DNA of 9,681 nucleotides from an uncultured Clostridia bacterium (lineage in GTDB: Bacteria > Bacillota > Clostridia > Christensenellales > Aristaeellaceae), in assembly GCA_934615145.1 (NCBI GenBank), contig CAKTTM010000052.1, positions 1 to 9,681 on the forward strand, written 5' to 3'. This document shows positions 6,803 to 9,681 of the stretch, in pieces. The translations under genes were made by a program, and so were the position numbers. The notes beneath the pieces are model-generated. The model was not told the DNA's origin. It saw only the letters and a list, made by a program, of their open reading frames with translations, and searched no databases. Positions within the stretch are counted from its first letter, which is position 1. Each line of letters opens with the position of its first letter.

Positions 6803-6832
6803 TTGTCAGGCCAAGGGATTGTGCTGTATAAT
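6803..6832 (+). promoter_or_regulatory. Sigma-A promoter of the sortase gene
   Basis: TTGTCA at 6803-6808 (five of six -35 consensus bases) and a perfect TATAAT at 6827-6832 are separated by 18 bases. Transcription would start near 6839, about 24 bases before the TTG start codon, which leaves just enough leader for the ribosome site. Confidence 0.85.
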
Positions 6833-6844
6833 GCGGCAAAATGA

Positions 6845-6853
6845 GGGGGAGGG
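6845..6853 (+). promoter_or_regulatory. Ribosome binding site supporting the TTG start of the sortase
   Basis: GGGGGAGGG is followed after nine bases by TTG 6863. A stop codon (TGA, 6842-6844) lies in the same frame just upstream, so no earlier start is possible. The ATG at 6841 is in another frame. Confidence 0.75.
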
Positions 6854-6862
6854 CGCCGGGGT

Positions 6863-7816
6863 TTGGACAGGTCAGGGACAAGGCTGCGCCGCAGGGCAAG
6901 GCGCGGAAGCAGGCAGCGTTGGCTGAGAAGGGCATTGTTTGGCCTGTCGGCGGCGCTGCTGATCACCGCCTTGGTCATGCTGGTCAGCTATATCCGCCAG
7001 GGCAATGAGGCCCGGCGCCTGCAGCAGGCCCTGCGTGACAAGATGCAGCAGGCGGCCCTGGCCGCGCAGCCGACCAGCACGCCCATGCCCGCCCCCACGC
7101 CTTTGGTTAGCCCGCCGCCTGTGCTGCTGGCCCTGGCGCCGCCAGTCACCGCGACCCCGCGGCCGCTGCCCTCGCCCGGCGCACCCATACAGCCCAAATT
7201 GCAAAGCATCTATGAGCAAAATCACGACATGGTCGGCTGGCTGAGCAGTGACGCCATCTATGATATTGACTTCCCGGTGGTGCACCGCGACAACAGCTAC
7301 TATCTGGACAAGGATTTCCACGGCCGCCCCAACCGGGCCGGCACGGTATTCCTGGATGAGGGCAATGACCTGCTGCCCCAGGACCAGAACCTGATACTGC
7401 ATGGGCATAATATGAAGGACGGCACCATGTTCGGCAAGCTCTACCGCCTGATGGACAGGGGCGCGCTGGCCGCCAATCCCTTCTTCAGCTTCAGCTCGCT
7501 ATATGACGATATGACCTATGTGCCCTACGCGGTGTCGCTGGTGTCGGTGCGCTATGGCGATGAGGACTATGTCGACCTGATGCGCACCCGATTTGCCGAT
7601 GAGGTGGCGCTGGATCGTTATGTGCAGACGCTGAGGGATCACTCGGTGCTGCGCCTGCCGGTGGATGTAGACAGTGGCGACAGATTGCTGACATTGGTCA
7701 CCTGCCACGGCAAGGAGGATACCGAGCGCCTGGTCATTGCACTGCGCTCGCTGAGGCCAGAAGAAACAAGGGCCGCCGTGCAGGCGACCCTGATAGAGCA
7801 CGCAGCAGCCAGATAG
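6863..7816 (+). CDS. srtB: Class B sortase, membrane-anchored
   Basis: Sortases cut a sorting motif in a secreted protein and join it to the cell wall or to another protein. This 317-residue protein has a very basic N-terminus (residues 1-24), one membrane anchor (about 25-43), a short helical stretch, then a Pro/Thr/Ser-rich linker at about 70-111. The catalytic domain follows with His182 (in HGHNM), Cys281 (in TLVTC) and Arg289 (in TERLVIAL), the full catalytic triad. The NHDMVGWL opening at 120-127 and the DFPVV strand are typical of class B. TTG 6863 is the only start that fits, with GGGGGAGGG nine bases upstream and a good promoter. No substrate with a sorting signal is encoded in the window, so the target is unknown. 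It is divergent from xpt and convergent with the J-domain operon. Class is firm; the symbol is by class. Confidence 0.92.
   Translation: MDRSGTRLRRRARRGSRQRWLRRALFGLSAALLITALVMLVSYIRQGNEARRLQQALRDKMQQAALAAQPTSTPMPAPTPLVSPPPVLLALAPPVTATPRPLPSPGAPIQPKLQSIYEQNHDMVGWLSSDAIYDIDFPVVHRDNSYYLDKDFHGRPNRAGTVFLDEGNDLLPQDQNLILHGHNMKDGTMFGKLYRLMDRGALAANPFFSFSSLYDDMTYVPYAVSLVSVRYGDEDYVDLMRTRFADEVALDRYVQTLRDHSVLRLPVDVDSGDRLLTLVTCHGKEDTERLVIALRSLRPEETRAAVQATLIEHAAAR
7757..7791 (-). terminator. Intrinsic terminator of the J-domain operon, inside the sortase gene
   Basis: On the minus strand AGGGTCGCC (7783-7791) and GGCGGCCCT (7769-7777) form a 9-bp stem with a 5-base loop, followed by TGTTTCTTCTGG. It begins 30 bases after the zinc-ribbon gene's stop, the normal distance for a terminator, but its DNA is sortase coding sequence on the other strand. 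Confidence 0.75.
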
Positions 7817-7820
7817 TGCT

Positions 7821-8231
7821 TTAGTGTTTGATGGTCACCTGAAAGGTATTGCGGCACTTGGGACAGTTCACTGTCATGGTGCCGATTTTTTTTGTCAGCC
7901 TCAGCGTCGTGTGGCAGCTGGGGCAGCTGCGGTAGCGATGGGTCTTGTATTCCTTGACGCGGTTGATGGTCTGCAGCGCCTTTTGCCGCAGCTTTTGCCA
8001 CAGCGCCATGAAGCGCCGGTTTTCATCAGCTCGCTTGGCCGTCTGTCGCGAGAAGACGCGGAAGAAAGCGAAGATGACAAGCGCTGTTGACAGATAGCTC
8101 AGCAAAGCGGAGCGCAGGAAGAGATTGAGGATGAACAGCGCGAAATAGCCGCCCACCAGGGCCTTGTAGAGTTTGTCGATGCCATAGCGCCCCTGCATGA
8201 ATTGGGCCAGCTTATACTTCCAGTTGTTCAT
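7821..8231 (-). CDS. Small membrane protein with C-terminal zinc ribbon
   Basis: The 136-residue protein starts with a conserved-looking amphipathic stretch (NNWKYKLAQFMQGRYGIDKLY), then has two closely spaced hydrophobic segments at about 23-39 and 43-58 that likely form a membrane hairpin. A basic, helical region follows at about 61-98, and the end is a four-cysteine zinc ribbon: CPSC at 103-106 and CPKC at 123-126. I recognise this architecture from Clostridia, where it sits next to a J-domain gene, but no function is known to me. It is the third gene of the operon, 27 bases after the J-domain gene, with AAAGGA ten bases before its ATG. Its stop lies four bases from the sortase stop, and its 3' part carries the sortase terminator on the opposite strand. 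Gene confidence is high, function unknown. Confidence 0.85.
   Translation of the reverse strand: MNNWKYKLAQFMQGRYGIDKLYKALVGGYFALFILNLFLRSALLSYLSTALVIFAFFRVFSRQTAKRADENRRFMALWQKLRQKALQTINRVKEYKTHRYRSCPSCHTTLRLTKKIGTMTVNCPKCRNTFQVTIKH
7852..7893 (+). terminator. Intrinsic terminator of the sortase gene, inside the zinc-ribbon gene
   Basis: CGGCAC (7852-7857) pairs with GTGCCG (7879-7884), and within it GACAG (7862-7866) pairs with CTGTC (7871-7875) around TTCA. An A and a run of eight T (7886-7893) follow. It begins 36 bases after the sortase stop. On the other strand the same bases encode the Lys-Lys-Ile-Gly stretch and second CxxC of the zinc-ribbon protein. Confidence 0.85.
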
Positions 8232-8258
8232 GTCGCACGCGTCCTTTGATGATATTGA

Positions 8259-8933
8259 TCAGCACCTGCAGCAGAGCCTTGCCAGGCACAGGCCCAGGCA
8301 CAGCGGGCTGATGCCGCCGATGTTGGGGAAGCCAAAGCTCTGGCTGCGGGTGGAATAGGCCCGCCCGGCACCCTGAATCTGCTGCATGGCACTTTGATAC
8401 TCATAGTTGTTGGGCTCCATGCGGACGGCCTGCTGGATATGCTGCAGCGCCGTCACACTGTTGCCGCTGCCGTAGTTGGCCACGGCGCTGAGGTAGTACC
8501 ATTGCCCGCTGCGCTCACTGATCTGGCTTAGGGCATAGAGCGCCTGGCTGTACTGCATGGCGTTGATGTACTGCCTGACCGGGTCAAACTGATCGCCCCG
8601 CCTGGCCTGCTGCTGGGCCTGCTGACGATAGGCGCGGCCGAAAATCTCGGCAAAGGGATCATAGCCGCCATAGCTGCCATAGGGCGAATAGCCGCCGTAG
8701 GGGTTGCCCTGGCGCGCGGCGCCCTGCTGGGGCCTGCTATAATCAGTATACTGCGCGCGCCCCGACTTGATCTCCTCATAGGCCACATTGACCTCGCTCA
8801 TCTTCTGTTGAGCGCTCTTGTCGCCGGGGTTCAGATCGGGGTGATATTTCTTGGCCAGCCGCCTGTAGGCGGCCACCACCTCATCCTGACTGGCGGTGCG
8901 TGGGAGGCCGAGCACCTCGTAGGGATCCCTCAT
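8259..8933 (-). CDS. J-domain (DnaJ-like) protein with helical repeats and Cys-rich tail
   Basis: J domains stimulate the ATPase of Hsp70 (DnaK) and deliver clients to it. Residues 1-65 of this 224-residue protein form a J domain, DPYEVLGL...YRRLAKKYHPDLNPGD, with the essential HPD at 31-33. A Gly/Tyr/Pro-rich linker follows at 72-95, then a Gln/Ala-rich helical region at 98-185 that looks like two or three TPR-type repeats (YINAMQYSQALYAL, YYLSAVANYGSGNSVTALQH). The protein ends LCLGLCLARLCCRC, five cysteines in the last 13 residues. It lacks the DnaJ zinc-finger CxxCxGxG repeats and the DnaJ C-terminal domains, so it is not the housekeeping DnaJ. Its ATG overlaps the stop of the DUF5685 gene in an ATGA (8930-8933), with AAGGAGG ten bases upstream. 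This suggests translational coupling and joint function. The client is unknown. Confidence 0.88.
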   Translation of the reverse strand: MRDPYEVLGLPRTASQDEVVAAYRRLAKKYHPDLNPGDKSAQQKMSEVNVAYEEIKSGRAQYTDYSRPQQGAARQGNPYGGYSPYGSYGGYDPFAEIFGRAYRQQAQQQARRGDQFDPVRQYINAMQYSQALYALSQISERSGQWYYLSAVANYGSGNSVTALQHIQQAVRMEPNNYEYQSAMQQIQGAGRAYSTRSQSFGFPNIGGISPLCLGLCLARLCCRC

Positions 8934-9681
8934 GATGTGGCCGCCTCCTTCTTCTGCCTGGCGCGCAGCCTGGTCCAGACGCCTGAGTAGAGTATGTTCT
9001 CCAGTATCTCACTGTTGCGGCTCAGGCGCAAGTGCTCGTAGCACTGCGCGCACTGGGCCATGGCCAGCTGCAGGATGCCCTCATGCTGGTCGGTGGGGAT
9101 GGCCACCAGGGGGTTATAGCGCTCGCGCTTCAGGTCTTCTTTGAGGTCCAGCACCGCGTCCATCAGATAGATGAAGCGCCCCAGCGCAAAGCCAAAGGCA
9201 CGCAAAGGCTGCGCCTGGGGAAAGTCCTCCTCGGGGAGGAAGACCTCGCCCAGCAATCGGCCAAAGGCGGCGGCCGGCAGATCCGGATTGATCTCACCCT
9301 GTGCCTCCATTTGGGCCAGCTCGTCCAGCGCCGTGCGAATGGCATCGCACTGGCGGGGGTACTGCTGGCGTATCTCCTGGGCGTTGTGTCCAATCAGCTT
9401 TGCCTGGGCACGCGCGGACCAATTCTGATCGTCCTGCCAGTCATCCATCTTCTGCTCATAGGCAAGGATCACATTCATGTCAGCGGCATAGCCCGTATAG
9501 TGGCTGGTGGCCAGCGGTTGCTTTTTCAAAGGGTGCACCGCGCAGAGTATCTGGCCCGAGGTGCTCAGTTCCTCATCGCTTAGCCCCGAGAGCAGGAGGA
9601 TGAGGAAGGTCATGTCGTAGGTCAGCGTCGCGCGGCAGGCGGTGCCATGCCTCTCCCCCAGGGCCTTGCACAGCCCACAGT
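8930..9681 (-). CDS. DUF5685 family protein, 5' end outside window
   Basis: The frame is open to the window edge, so the ATG at 9613 is internal. The last 249 residues are visible, beginning with CGLCKALGERHG, a stretch I recognise from the N-terminal part of DUF5685 proteins of Clostridia. Counting from there, cysteines lie at 1, 4 and 15, another in CAVHPL at about 46, and a CAQC pair in the C-terminal third. Together they could bind a metal, though this is inference. Other recognisable blocks are YAADMNVILAYEQKMDDWQD, GRLLGEVF, GRFIYLMDAVLDLKEDL and ILENILYSGVW. The body looks all-helical with buried Asp-Asp pairs, somewhat like helical diiron or prenyl-synthase folds, but I cannot assign an activity. 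It is first in the visible operon, overlapping the J-domain gene by four bases. Function is unknown. Confidence 0.82.
   Translation of the reverse strand, partial: CGLCKALGERHGTACRATLTYDMTFLILLLSGLSDEELSTSGQILCAVHPLKKQPLATSHYTGYAADMNVILAYEQKMDDWQDDQNWSARAQAKLIGHNAQEIRQQYPRQCDAIRTALDELAQMEAQGEINPDLPAAAFGRLLGEVFLPEEDFPQAQPLRAFGFALGRFIYLMDAVLDLKEDLKRERYNPLVAIPTDQHEGILQLAMAQCAQCYEHLRLSRNSEILENILYSGVWTRLRARQKKEAATS

Noticed and set aside
6678..6862. Purine riboswitch upstream of xpt
   Set aside because: The predicted leader is only about 40 bases; the three-helix aptamer with its conserved loop sequences cannot fit, and I do not see it upstream of the promoter either.
6841..7010. Short plus-strand frame starting at ATG 6841
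   Set aside because: It starts at the first bases of the predicted transcript and overlaps the sortase N-terminus in another frame; its product has no recognisable features and ends after about 56 codons, while the sortase frame has a proper anchor.
9611..9613. ATG as start of the DUF5685 gene
   Set aside because: The frame is open to the window edge and the upstream residues (CGLCKALG and following) belong to the family's conserved N-terminal part.
1..9681. CRISPR array, tRNA, rRNA, insertion sequence or phage genes
   Set aside because: No regularly spaced repeats, no cloverleaf-like or rRNA-like stretches, and no transposase, integrase or structural phage motifs were seen on either strand.

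Overview
The window is GC-rich and every gene in it has a close family in Bacillota. A class B sortase, a BmpA/Nup-type nucleoside ABC importer, a B. subtilis-type xanthine phosphoribosyltransferase, and above all a DUF5685 / J-domain / zinc-ribbon gene trio that I know only from Clostridia, point to a high-GC member of the Clostridia, perhaps an uncultured gut lineage such as Christensenellales. The class-level assignment is inference from gene families; the order is a guess. Promoters are standard sigma-A type (two perfect TATAAT boxes) and ribosome binding sites are strong GGAGG types. I see no tRNA, rRNA, CRISPR, insertion sequence or phage gene.

Layout. (1) 1-705, plus strand: the 3' part of an alpha/beta hydrolase that runs in from outside the window. 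(2) 767-6677, minus strand: a six-gene salvage operon read in the order xpt, BMP-family binding protein, two-domain ABC ATPase, permease 1, permease 2, uridine kinase-like P-loop kinase. It has its own promoter (about 6725-6753), a strong stem-loop with a GCAA tetraloop between the binding-protein and ATPase genes, and a terminator at 721-753 that it shares with the converging hydrolase gene. The last four genes overlap by 8, 4 and 1 bases and are probably translationally coupled. (3) 6678-6862: a divergent promoter region holding the xpt promoter, the sortase promoter and two inverted repeats. (4) 6863-7816, plus strand: a class B sortase starting at TTG. (5) 7821-9681, minus strand: DUF5685 protein (5' end beyond the window), a J-domain protein with a Cys-rich tail, and a small membrane protein with a four-cysteine zinc ribbon.

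How the genes work together. In the salvage operon the binding protein would capture a nucleoside or nucleobase, the two permeases and the ATPase import it, Xpt would add ribose-phosphate to a xanthine-type base, and the kinase would phosphorylate a nucleoside. The J-domain operon is a conserved but functionally undescribed group and is the best candidate here for an unknown system. The sortase and this operon converge with only four bases between their stop codons, and each appears to use a terminator that lies inside the other's coding sequence.
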